Below, in pieces: positions 25,150 through 33,781 of a stretch of DNA of 48,662 bases (position 1 is the first letter of the stretch; the number at the start of each line of letters is the position of its first letter). Location: NCBI GenBank assembly GCA_016297265.1, contig JAEDHB010000010.1:1-48662 (forward strand). Direction: 5' to 3'. Origin of the DNA: Butyrivibrio sp. GTDB lineage: Bacteria; Bacillota; Clostridia; Lachnospirales; Lachnospiraceae. The position numbers were made by a program, and so were the translations under genes. A model generated the notes under the pieces. The model was given only the letters and a program-made list of their open reading frames with translations, searched no databases and had not been told where the DNA came from.

Positions 25150-26691
25150 ATGGAGAAAGAAAAAACACATAGAAAAAGAATACTCTCCCCCAAAGTAATT
25201 AAGGTAGTATCACTTGCTATTGCAGTGGTGGCACAGATTGCGGTAATTGTGGTGCTATATATATTTTTCTCCGGGAGATTTATGCCTGTCAACTGGGTAT
25301 TAAAGACTCTATCGATTATTGCGGTACTGGTCATTTTACGCTCGGACAGTGACCCATCATATAAAATTCCGTGGATTGTATTGATTTTTGTGGTTCCTTT
25401 ACTTGGCGGATGTATGTATCTGTGGTATGGAAGACGTCATATCGGAAAAAAATCAGAACAGAGAATTATTCATGTGGCAAAAATGTGCAGAGAAGCGCTA
25501 TATACCCGAAAATATTACAATAATGAGCTTATTGATGATAAGATATGCGGGCAGGCCAATTATCTAATGGATTTCGTGGACGCGCCGGCTTACAGGAATA
25601 CAACAGCTACATATTTTCCGCTGGGTGAGGATTTTTTGCCCGTATTTATCGAGGAATTGAAGAAGGCTGAAAAGTTCATTTTTATGGAATATTTCATAAT
25701 TGAACGCGGCATTATGCTGGATTCGGTGCTTAATGTCCTTATTGAGAAAGCGAAAGAAGGCGTGGAAGTCAGATTTATGTATGACAGCTTCGGAAGTATT
25801 CTAAAGGCGCCGGGGGATCTTGTTAAAAGTCTGCGCAAAATGGGAATCCAGTGTTATGAATTTAATACCTTCAGGACTGTTCTTGACGGAAGATACAATA
25901 ACAGAGATCACAGAAAAATCTGCGTTATAGACGGCAATGTAGGATTTACAGGCGGACTGAATCTCGCAGATGAATATATTAATAAGAAAAAAATATGCGG
26001 ACACTGGAAGGATACAGCCATTATGCTTAAGGGTGAGGCGGTATGGAGCCTTACCACAATGTTTTTGGCACTCTGGGATGTGTCATTCCACAAGCAGGAT
26101 GATTTTCTCAAATATAAACCTACGGCAAAATTCAATTATATGGACGGCTATTTTATCCCGTATACGGATTATCCTAATGACGATGAGGCGGCTGGCAAAA
26201 ATGTATATTTGAATATGATTGGCAAAAGTGACAGATATGTCTACATTATGACACCTTATCTTATTCTTGATGCAACAATGGCCAATGCGCTGGAGAATGC
26301 AGCAAAAAGAGGTGTGGATGTAAGAATTATCACGCCGGGCATTCCGGATAAGAAGTTTGCCTACATGCTCACACAGTCATATTACGAAGCTCTGATAAAG
26401 GCGGGCGTCAAGATTTATGAATATGAGCCGGGTTTTGTCCATGCCAAAATATTTATGTCGGATGATGAGAGTGCTATTGTAGGTACAATCAATCTTGATT
26501 ACAGAAGCCTTACCCATCACTACGAGGATGCGGTACTCATATATAAATCGGGAGTGCTTAAGGATATTATGGCTGATTTTCAGAATACACTTTCAAAGTG
26601 CAGGGAAGTGTCCCTGGGGGATTGCAAGAAATTCAGTATTCTTAAAACCCTTCTTTTGCCGATATTGAGATTACTGTCACCACTTTTTTAA
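25150..26691 (+). CDS. cls: Cardiolipin synthase
   Basis: A phospholipase D superfamily enzyme joining two phosphatidylglycerol molecules into cardiolipin at the membrane. Three hydrophobic segments lie at residues about 15-105. Two HKD motifs follow: HRKICVIDGNVGFTGG and HAKIFMSDDESAIVGT. Length 513 aa is typical. ATG 25150 is preferred; an in-frame TTG at 25135 overlaps the stop region of the previous gene. A good RBS for the next small gene follows right after the stop. Confidence 0.95.
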   Translation: MEKEKTHRKRILSPKVIKVVSLAIAVVAQIAVIVVLYIFFSGRFMPVNWVLKTLSIIAVLVILRSDSDPSYKIPWIVLIFVVPLLGGCMYLWYGRRHIGKKSEQRIIHVAKMCREALYTRKYYNNELIDDKICGQANYLMDFVDAPAYRNTTATYFPLGEDFLPVFIEELKKAEKFIFMEYFIIERGIMLDSVLNVLIEKAKEGVEVRFMYDSFGSILKAPGDLVKSLRKMGIQCYEFNTFRTVLDGRYNNRDHRKICVIDGNVGFTGGLNLADEYINKKKICGHWKDTAIMLKGEAVWSLTTMFLALWDVSFHKQDDFLKYKPTAKFNYMDGYFIPYTDYPNDDEAAGKNVYLNMIGKSDRYVYIMTPYLILDATMANALENAAKRGVDVRIITPGIPDKKFAYMLTQSYYEALIKAGVKIYEYEPGFVHAKIFMSDDESAIVGTINLDYRSLTHHYEDAVLIYKSGVLKDIMADFQNTLSKCREVSLGDCKKFSILKTLLLPILRLLSPLF

Positions 26692-26703
26692 TACGGAGGA
26701 AGC

Positions 26704-26862
26704 ATGAAAGAATATCTGGCAACCCTTGCGGTGGGTATTATTTTAGCTTTAATTGTTGGATTTATTATTTTCACTATGATAAAAAACAGAAAAAAAAGAA
26801 AAGCTTCGGGACAGAATTGTACCGGGGACTGTATGAGTTGCGGACGAAGCTGTTGTAAGTAG
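26704..26862 (+). CDS. Small Cys-rich single-span membrane protein (FeoB-associated type)
   Basis: 52 aa, too short for usual ORF cut-offs. It starts with an ATG after GGAGGAAGC. Residues about 5-27 are a single membrane helix (LAVGIILALIVGFIIF), then a very basic stretch (KNRKKRKAS), then a Cys-rich end CTGDCMSCGRSCCK with five Cys. This is the layout of the FeoB-associated Cys-rich membrane protein family (PF12669). No feoA or feoB is in the window, so an iron role is only inferred from the family. It lies between cls and an anchored hypothetical, both closely spaced. Confidence 0.78.
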   Translation: MKEYLATLAVGIILALIVGFIIFTMIKNRKKRKASGQNCTGDCMSCGRSCCK

Positions 26863-26871
26863 AGGATGAAC

Positions 26872-27744
26872 ATGAACAAAAAAAATCAAATTAAGCCGGC
26901 CCTTATTGTATGTGCAGTAATGGCGCTGCTGATTGTTGTTGCATTTGTAATAACATCATTAATTAACAGAAATGTTGTGAAAAATACCAAGGGAACTATG
27001 ATTTATGTTGTGGAAGCTTCCGGAAAGCAAGAACTGATGACATATGACTTCAGGGAAAAAAAGGAATCTTCAACCGGTATTAAGGCTGACAGCATAAAGG
27101 ATGCGTGCTACTGCGATGGCAGTATCGTATTCATTGCCGACAATAAAGTGGGATTATACAATACGGAAGCAAATTCAACAGAGTATTTCACGATGGAGGA
27201 AGAGGCTGAATATATTTCCATCGACTTTGAAGACAATACGTTATGCCTGGGATACAGAATCGGCTCAAAATATCTGGTGGATATAATCGAGTTGAAGAAT
27301 GGCAGAATAAGCGGTGAAAATCTCGGAGAAATCGCCGGAAAGCTTAAAGGTATCTGTATATATGACAATAGTGTCTTCTATGTGGCAGACAATAGCAAAG
27401 AATCTGTTTTTGGCGAGATTACCTTCAATACCAAAACACAGAACAGCATCTTAAAGACAAATGACGGAAAGTTTACCGACCTGTCAATTAAGAGCAGGAA
27501 TATGTTTTTGGTTGAACAAAAGAATAGCGACCTCGTGGTGGTGAGCTATGATTTTAATAAGAAAAAAGTCAATGATGAAAAGACTCAGGAATCCGATAAG
27601 AAAATTAATACCGTTGCGGCGGTATATTCCCGGAAATACCTGGCCGCTTCAGAGGACGGAATATATGTATGCAACGGTTCAAATATGCAGAAAGTGGAAC
27701 TGTCAAATTCATCAAAACTGAAAGTATTGGATTATATGGAATAG
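26872..27744 (+). CDS. Membrane-anchored hypothetical protein, possible beta-propeller
   Basis: 290 aa. One N-terminal membrane helix (about residues 8-30) and then an outside domain made of repeated short beta-strand units with Asp/Gly turns (for example ACYCDGSIVFIADNKVGLY and ICIYDNSVFYVADNS), which suggests a beta-propeller. No catalytic motif is recognised. ATG 26872 is 6 bases after AGAGG, better placed than ATG 26866, which touches it. Probably co-transcribed with the small Cys-rich gene 9 bases upstream. Function unknown. Confidence 0.7.
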   Translation: MNKKNQIKPALIVCAVMALLIVVAFVITSLINRNVVKNTKGTMIYVVEASGKQELMTYDFREKKESSTGIKADSIKDACYCDGSIVFIADNKVGLYNTEANSTEYFTMEEEAEYISIDFEDNTLCLGYRIGSKYLVDIIELKNGRISGENLGEIAGKLKGICIYDNSVFYVADNSKESVFGEITFNTKTQNSILKTNDGKFTDLSIKSRNMFLVEQKNSDLVVVSYDFNKKKVNDEKTQESDKKINTVAAVYSRKYLAASEDGIYVCNGSNMQKVELSNSSKLKVLDYME

Positions 27745-27750
27745 TATGGG

Positions 27751-27771
27751 AAGGGACCGGGCAGGTCTCTT
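27751..27771 (+). terminator. Weak hairpin before greA
   Basis: AAGGGACC (27751-27758), loop of 5, GGTCTCTT (27764-27771). There is no long T run, so it may only attenuate. Confidence 0.3.
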
Positions 27772-27794
27772 TCACATTGTAATGGGAGGAAAAA

Positions 27795-28298
27795 ATGTTT
27801 GATAAGCTTACCAGAAAAGATATAGAAAAAATGGAGGCGGAGATAGAACACCGCAAGCTTGTTGTGCGAAAAGAATTGATAGAGGCTGTAAAGGAGGCAA
27901 GAGCCCAGGGCGACCTGAGCGAGAATTTTGAATACTATGCAGCAAAGCGCGAAAAGAACAGAAATGAAAGCAGAATAAGATATCTTGAGAAGATGATTAA
28001 GACTGCTACAATTATAGATGACTCTTCCGCGGAGGATGAGGTGGGCCTCAACAACACCGTGGAAGTGTATTTTGAGGATGACGACGAAACGGAGAAATTC
28101 AAGATTGTGACTACCGTCAGGGGTAACTCCCTGGATGGATATATCAGCAATGAATCACCGATGGGAAAGGCTTTGCTTGGGCATAAAAAGGACGACAGAG
28201 TGTTTGTTGATATGGGAAACGGAGCAGGATATTTTGTTGTCATCAAATCAATTGAAAACACTGTCGATGACGGAACCGACGAATTGAGAAGCTTTTAG
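27795..28298 (+). CDS. greA: Transcription elongation factor GreA
   Basis: GreA enters the RNA polymerase secondary channel and triggers cleavage of backtracked RNA. The N-terminal coiled coil is present with LVVRKELIEAVKEARAQGD and the acidic tip after it (SENFEYYAAKREKN). The C-terminal FKBP-like domain includes NESPMGKALLGHKKDD. Length 167 aa is slightly over the usual 158. ATG follows GGGAGGA. Confidence 0.94.
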   Translation: MFDKLTRKDIEKMEAEIEHRKLVVRKELIEAVKEARAQGDLSENFEYYAAKREKNRNESRIRYLEKMIKTATIIDDSSAEDEVGLNNTVEVYFEDDDETEKFKIVTTVRGNSLDGYISNESPMGKALLGHKKDDRVFVDMGNGAGYFVVIKSIENTVDDGTDELRSF

Positions 28299-28336
28299 CG
28301 AAGTTATTAAAAAAGAATTAAATATCCTTAGATTTG

Positions 28337-28365
28337 TTGATGATAATATTTTGCTGTGGTATTAT
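28337..28365 (+). promoter_or_regulatory. Candidate promoter for the heterodimeric ABC exporter
   Basis: TTGATG (28337-28342), 17 bases, TATTAT (28360-28365), then AAAGGAG and ATG at 28407. Confidence 0.55.
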
Positions 28366-28406
28366 ACAGAAATGTTATTGTTGTATGAAAGGAGTTTTGG
28401 ATTAGT

Positions 28407-30539
28407 ATGAAACATATTTTTTTCAATATGAAAACATATTGGGTGTCTGTGCTTGCAATTCTGATTCTGCTTATTGCCCAGGCATTCTGTGATTTCGCAT
28501 TGCCAAACTATACTTCAGACCTCATCGATACCGGTATTACCAACAATGGTATTGAATATGCAACACCGGATGAAATCAGCATTGAATCCTATGCAGGCAT
28601 TGCAACTTTTATGACGGAAGAGGAAAAAGATAAGTGGGAAGAGAGCTATACCGCAGACGGTAAGACATTTGTACTTGTAAAAGGTGCTGATAAGGAAGAG
28701 TTGGATGAATTTTTTACCCATCCGATTGCAGTGTATTATATGCTAAGCAATATGCCTGAGGATGCCATGAAACAGATGGCAAAACAGGAACAGGGCACAA
28801 TACCGGATATGATGACCATCAGAGCAATGATGGAGGAACAGCTGGATAAGATGGGCGACTCCATCGTCTCAAAATATGCGATACAATTCACTTCGGATGA
28901 ATATGTTTCACTTGGAAAAGACCTTAATAAAATCAGGAATAAATACCTATGGAAAAAGGGTGGATTTATGATTCTGTTTACCTTTGGAATGGGTATTATC
29001 TCAGTAATTATCGGGTTTATTGCATCCAAAATCGGAGCAAAGACAGGTGCCGATTTGAGAAAAAGAGTTTTTGCCAAGGTTACGAAATTTTCCGATGCTG
29101 AGATTAATAAGTTTTCAATAGCATCGCTTATTACCAGAACTACCAATGATGTTCAGCAGGTGCAGCAGGTTACCGTTCTTTTGCTTAGAATGGTATTGTA
29201 TGCGCCAATTCTTGCAATCGGCGGAATAATTATGGTTACAAAGACCCGTGCGGGTATGGGATATATTATCGGTATTGCAATTGGAGCCATCGCTCTGCTT
29301 ATGGGCGTGCTTATGTTCATTGCATTGCCAAAATTTAAAGTAATGCAGAAACTCGTTGATAAAGTAAATCTTGTTACAAGGGAAATACTTACGGGACTTC
29401 CGGTTATCAGGGCTTTCAGCAGGGAAAAAACAGAAGAAGAACGCTTTGACGAGGCGAATACAAACCTTACCAAGGTAATGCTTTTTACCAACAGAACCAT
29501 GACCTTCATGATGCCGGTTCTCATGATTATTATGAACGGTGTTTCAATACTCATTGTGTGGACCGGCGCTCACAAAATTGATACCGGCGCAATTGAAATC
29601 GGACAGATGACGGCATTTATCTCATATACAATGATGATAGTAATGTCCTTCCTTATGTTGACAATGATTTCCATTGTTCTGCCAAGAGCGGGGGTTGCTG
29701 CGGATCGTATTCATGAGGTTCTGACAACAGATTTCTCTATTATGGATAAGGAAGATGCTGTTACGGATTTTCCTGAGAAGGCAGTTGTTAAATTTGATAA
29801 TGTAAGCTTCACCTATCCGGGAGCGGAAGACAAGGTGCTTGAGAATATCAGCTTTACTGCTGCTCCGGGAACGACAACGGCAATTATCGGAAGTACCGGT
29901 TGCGGCAAGTCAACCCTGGTTAATCTGATTCTTAGATTTTATGATGTTACAGACGGAAGAATTACAATTGACGGAATTGATGTGAGAGATTTTTCACAGC
30001 ATACGCTGCGTGAAGGAATCGGATATGTACCTCAGAAGGGCATTCTTTTTTCAGGAACTATCAAAGAGAACATTAAATATGCGGATGACGGTATCTCCGA
30101 TGAAAGGATGTATGATGCAGCAAGGATTTCACAGTCGGAAGAATTCATTGAGGAGAAAACGGAGCAGTATGATACTGCAATTGCACAGGGCGGCAGTAAT
30201 GTTTCGGGTGGACAGAAACAGAGACTTTCAATTGCCCGCGCCATTGCTAAAGATCCTATGATTTATATTTTTGACGATAGCTTTTCAGCACTTGATTTTA
30301 AGACTGATGTTGCGCTTAGAAAGGCACTCGGACCTAAGGTTAAGGATAAAACGGTATTTATCGTGGCACAGAGAATCAGTACTGTTCTTAATGCAGAACA
30401 GATTATTGTTCTTGATGAAGGAAAGATGGTTGGAATCGGAACCCATAAGGAACTCATGAAGAATTGTGAGGTCTACAATCAGATTGCAAGCTCACAGCTT
30501 TCTGAAAAAGAGTTGCAGGATAGCATGGAGGAGGCGTAA
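28407..30539 (+). CDS. Heterodimeric multidrug-type ABC exporter, subunit with degenerate catalytic residue
   Basis: 710 aa. After membrane helix 1 (about residues 13-33) there is an unusually long extracytoplasmic insertion (about 35-185, polar and acidic) before helix 2. The C-terminal ATPase has Walker A GSTGCGKST near 495, an intact signature VSGGQKQR, and Walker B IYIFDDSFSALD, in which the catalytic Glu is Asp. This pattern marks the non-canonical partner of a heterodimer such as BmrCD or TM287/288. Probably exports hydrophobic drugs or lipids; the substrate is unknown. Two bases separate its stop from the start of the second subunit. Confidence 0.9.
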   Translation: MKHIFFNMKTYWVSVLAILILLIAQAFCDFALPNYTSDLIDTGITNNGIEYATPDEISIESYAGIATFMTEEEKDKWEESYTADGKTFVLVKGADKEELDEFFTHPIAVYYMLSNMPEDAMKQMAKQEQGTIPDMMTIRAMMEEQLDKMGDSIVSKYAIQFTSDEYVSLGKDLNKIRNKYLWKKGGFMILFTFGMGIISVIIGFIASKIGAKTGADLRKRVFAKVTKFSDAEINKFSIASLITRTTNDVQQVQQVTVLLLRMVLYAPILAIGGIIMVTKTRAGMGYIIGIAIGAIALLMGVLMFIALPKFKVMQKLVDKVNLVTREILTGLPVIRAFSREKTEEERFDEANTNLTKVMLFTNRTMTFMMPVLMIIMNGVSILIVWTGAHKIDTGAIEIGQMTAFISYTMMIVMSFLMLTMISIVLPRAGVAADRIHEVLTTDFSIMDKEDAVTDFPEKAVVKFDNVSFTYPGAEDKVLENISFTAAPGTTTAIIGSTGCGKSTLVNLILRFYDVTDGRITIDGIDVRDFSQHTLREGIGYVPQKGILFSGTIKENIKYADDGISDERMYDAARISQSEEFIEEKTEQYDTAIAQGGSNVSGGQKQRLSIARAIAKDPMIYIFDDSFSALDFKTDVALRKALGPKVKDKTVFIVAQRISTVLNAEQIIVLDEGKMVGIGTHKELMKNCEVYNQIASSQLSEKELQDSMEEA

Positions 30540-30541
30540 GT

Positions 30542-32362
30542 ATGCAAGGAAGAAAAGGCGGCCATGGTCCAATGGGATCAGGAGATAAATCGAAGGATTT
30601 TAAGGGTGCTATCGGCAAACTGATTAAATACATGGGCAGATACAAATATGCCATTATTATTTTCAGTATTTTCGCTGTCGGCAGTACCGTATTTAATGTA
30701 GTTGCACCAAAGGTTCTTGGTAAAGCAACAAATGAATTGCAGACAGGATTTATGAATAAACTGTCCGGTACCGGTGGAATTGATTTTGACAAAATTGGAA
30801 GAATTCTTTTACTTGTGCTGGGAATCTATGCAATATCCTCATTATTCAATCTTGTTCAGGGATTTATTATGACAGGTATCACACAGAAAACCTGCTACAG
30901 ATTGAGAAAGGAACTTGCAGAAAAAATCAACAGAATGCCTATGAAGTATTTTGAGAGCAGAAATGTTGGTGAGGTTCTCTCAAGAATGACAAATGATATA
31001 GATACATTGGGCAATGGACTTAACCAGTCAATTACCACATTGGTAACATCGATAACAACAATAATAGGTGTCGTCGTGATGATGCTTACGATAAGTCCGA
31101 TTATGACCGGTATTACTATGCTTATCCTGCCAATCAGTATGTTTTTGCTGGGGGTTGTAATGAAAAAATCCCAGAAATTCTTCCGGGTTCAGCAGAAATA
31201 TCTGGGAAATATCAATGGTCAGGTTGAGGAAGCCTACGGCGGACACAATGTTGTAAAGTCATTTAACAAGGAAGAGGATGTAATAAGGACCTTTGAAAAG
31301 ACTAATGACATTCTTTACGAAAGTGCATGGAAATCACAGTTCCTTGGCGGAATGATGATGCCCATTATGATGTTTGTGGGTAACATAGGTTATGTTGCCG
31401 TTGTTATCTCGGGTGCACTGCTTGCAGGTAAGGGTGTAATCATGATCGGTGATATTCAGGCATTCATTAATTATGTTAGGAATTTTACACAGCCGATACA
31501 GCAGATTGCTCAGGTTACTGCAATGCTTCAGTCGATGGCGGCTGCAAGTGAGAGAGTCTTTGAATTCCTTGAAGAGGATGAAGAGGACCGTGGCGAGGGA
31601 TTTTGCTTACCTAAAGAAGATATCAAGGGAAATGTCGAATTTAGAAATATCAAATTCGGCTACAATGAAGATAAGATAATTATTAACAATTTCAGCATCA
31701 ATGTTGAAGCCGGAAAACAAATTGCGATTGTAGGTCCTACAGGTGCCGGAAAGACGACGATTGTCAAGCTGCTTATGAGATTTTATGATGTCAATGAGGG
31801 CGAGATACTTCTGGACGGCCATAATGTTAAGGCGTTTAACCGCTCTTCATTGAGGGAAGCTTTTGGTATGGTGCTTCAGGATACATGGCTTTTCAAGGGA
31901 ACAATAATGGAAAATATCCGTTATGGACGCCTTGATGCCACGGATGAGGAAGTAATTGCGGCGGCAAAATCAGCACATGCCCATCATTTCATTTCAACAC
32001 TTCCGGAAGGCTACAATACTGAGCTTAACGAGGATGCTACCAATGTTTCGCAGGGACAGAAACAGCTTCTTACAATTGCAAGAGCAATCCTTGCCAACAA
32101 TCCGGTACTTATTCTTGATGAGGCAACATCCTCCGTTGATACCAGAACGGAGCACAGAATCCAGAGGGCGATGGATAATCTTATGAGGGGAAGAACAAGC
32201 TTTGTTATAGCTCACAGATTGTCAACAATCAAAAATGCTGATATAATACTTGTTATGAAAAATGGTGACATTGTTGAACAGGGAAGTCATGATGAATTAA
32301 TGAATAAGCATGGTTTCTATGCTGAATTGTATAATTCGCAGTTCGCCGATGCCAGTGCATAA
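30542..32362 (+). CDS. Heterodimeric multidrug-type ABC exporter, catalytic subunit
   Basis: 606 aa. Six membrane helices (about residues 35-330), then an ATPase with Walker A GPTGAGKTT, Walker B with true catalytic Glu VLILDEATSSVD, and a degenerate signature VSQGQKQL (Gln for Gly). Together with the first subunit this gives one full and one degenerate ATP site, as in known heterodimeric exporters. The N-terminus is Gly-, Lys- and Asp-rich (GRKGGHGPMGSGDKSKDF). Confidence 0.9.
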   Translation: MQGRKGGHGPMGSGDKSKDFKGAIGKLIKYMGRYKYAIIIFSIFAVGSTVFNVVAPKVLGKATNELQTGFMNKLSGTGGIDFDKIGRILLLVLGIYAISSLFNLVQGFIMTGITQKTCYRLRKELAEKINRMPMKYFESRNVGEVLSRMTNDIDTLGNGLNQSITTLVTSITTIIGVVVMMLTISPIMTGITMLILPISMFLLGVVMKKSQKFFRVQQKYLGNINGQVEEAYGGHNVVKSFNKEEDVIRTFEKTNDILYESAWKSQFLGGMMMPIMMFVGNIGYVAVVISGALLAGKGVIMIGDIQAFINYVRNFTQPIQQIAQVTAMLQSMAAASERVFEFLEEDEEDRGEGFCLPKEDIKGNVEFRNIKFGYNEDKIIINNFSINVEAGKQIAIVGPTGAGKTTIVKLLMRFYDVNEGEILLDGHNVKAFNRSSLREAFGMVLQDTWLFKGTIMENIRYGRLDATDEEVIAAAKSAHAHHFISTLPEGYNTELNEDATNVSQGQKQLLTIARAILANNPVLILDEATSSVDTRTEHRIQRAMDNLMRGRTSFVIAHRLSTIKNADIILVMKNGDIVEQGSHDELMNKHGFYAELYNSQFADASA

Positions 32363-32377
32363 TATAGTGAGGTGTCT

Positions 32378-32776
32378 ATGAAAAATATTAGCGTTGAAAT
32401 TAATCCAACAGAGATAATTAAGCTTGACTATGATAATGATTTTTTCAAAACAGTAGGAAAGAGTTTGTCGATTTCCATGAAATCGGAGGCATCAGTCAGA
32501 CTTAATTCGGCAAATCCTGTAATGGCTATGGTTGTTGTTACAACAACAGTTATTGACAAGGAAGAAATTTTCAAATTTGAAGCAGTAACAATCACAGGCG
32601 TTAAGGTAAGTACCTTTGTGGATGACCTTGAAGGCTTTATCAAGGAAAAGTATATGCCGATAATACTTACCGCCAACAATGAGAAAATCAGAACGGTTTC
32701 CCAACTGATTGGCGCACCTATCCAGCTTCCGAATCCAACCTTTGGAGAGATGGGGACTGAGGGATATACACAGTAA
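32378..32776 (+). CDS. Small hypothetical protein, possibly SecB-like
   Basis: 132 aa, no signal or membrane segment. The layout of strands followed by a long helix and the C-terminal pattern with a Gly-Ala-Pro-x-x-Leu-Pro turn (LIGAPIQLPNPTF) recall the SecB chaperone fold, but the match is loose. ATG 32378 follows GAGGTG; a GTG at 32372 overlaps it. Fifteen bases after the ABC subunit, and a terminator follows, so it is co-transcribed with the exporter. Function unknown. Confidence 0.6.
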   Translation: MKNISVEINPTEIIKLDYDNDFFKTVGKSLSISMKSEASVRLNSANPVMAMVVVTTTVIDKEEIFKFEAVTITGVKVSTFVDDLEGFIKEKYMPIILTANNEKIRTVSQLIGAPIQLPNPTFGEMGTEGYTQ

Positions 32777-32793
32777 ATACTGCATAGATTACG

Positions 32794-32827
32794 GCTACAA
32801 GGCTTTGGGTTTTGTAGCTGTTTTTTT
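32794..32827 (+). terminator. Terminator after the exporter operon
   Basis: GCTACAA (32794-32800) pairs with TTGTAGC (32812-32818), followed by TGTTTTTTT. Confidence 0.8.
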
Positions 32828-32911
32828 GCATCGGACAAAACTGAGCACAAAATGTCGGGTAAGAATAATATGTCCATATTATAATGAGATTGTGAAAGTG
32901 AGGGTATCCGT

Positions 32912-33760
32912 ATGGGATGGATTGATTCAATTAGTGATGCAATACAATATATTGAGGATCATATTACTGAAGAGCTCACAGTGGATATGATTGCAGAGAA
33001 GGTTAATCTGTCCTCCTATTATTTTCAAAAGGGATTTACAATGCTGTGCGGTTTTACGATTGCGGAGTATATCAGAAACCGCCGCCTCTTTCTGGCAGGA
33101 AATGAACTTTTGGAAGGCAATGCCAAAATAATAGACATCGCAATGAAGTACGGATATGATTCTCCGGATAGCTTTACTAAGGCATTTACAAGATTCCATG
33201 GCGTTACACCGAGTACTGCATTCAAAGATAAGCCGCTTCTTAAATCTTTTGCGCCGTTAAGAGTAAAGATAAGTCTTGAAGGAGGTTTTCTTATGGACTA
33301 TCGTTTCGAGCAAAAGGAAGCGTTTACCGTGGTGGGTAAGCCCAACAAGGTATATCAGCAGGATGCCTACAGCGTAATACCAAGGATGTGGGAAGATTTT
33401 GTGCGTGGCGGCGGATATATAGGAGAAAACGGAATTTACGGTGTGAATCTGCTGAATGATAATGTTTTTGAATATCTTATTGCGGACTGCTATGAGGAGG
33501 GGAGCGAGATTCCTGAGGATTGTATCACAGTGACAATCCCGGCGCATACATGGGCTATTTTTCCATGCGTGGGCGCTTTGCCGGATGCTCTTCTTAATGT
33601 TCATACCTCCATGTTCAGCGAATGGTTACCTTCACTTCGTGACTATGAGTTAGCTGACGGATATTGTCTGGAGTATTATGATGACCCGGCCAAATATCCG
33701 CACAGCATGAGGGATGAAAACTATTATTGCGAATTATGGATACCTGTAAGAGCAAAATAG
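32912..33760 (+). CDS. AraC-family regulator with GyrI-like effector-binding domain
   Basis: 282 aa. Residues about 8-105 hold two helix-turn-helix units of the AraC type (TVDMIAEKVNLSSYYFQKGF and the YGYDSPDSFTKAFTRFHG consensus). Residues about 125-282 are a GyrI-like/effector-binding domain (DYRFEQKEAFTVVGKP...), which in Rob- and BmrR-type proteins binds hydrophobic drugs. A drug-responsive activator placed next to a multidrug-type exporter suggests it controls that exporter, an inference. Start ATG 32912 follows GAGGG. Confidence 0.92.
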   Translation: MGWIDSISDAIQYIEDHITEELTVDMIAEKVNLSSYYFQKGFTMLCGFTIAEYIRNRRLFLAGNELLEGNAKIIDIAMKYGYDSPDSFTKAFTRFHGVTPSTAFKDKPLLKSFAPLRVKISLEGGFLMDYRFEQKEAFTVVGKPNKVYQQDAYSVIPRMWEDFVRGGGYIGENGIYGVNLLNDNVFEYLIADCYEEGSEIPEDCITVTIPAHTWAIFPCVGALPDALLNVHTSMFSEWLPSLRDYELADGYCLEYYDDPAKYPHSMRDENYYCELWIPVRAK

Positions 33761-33781
33761 TTTTCGGAAATGGAGCAAACT

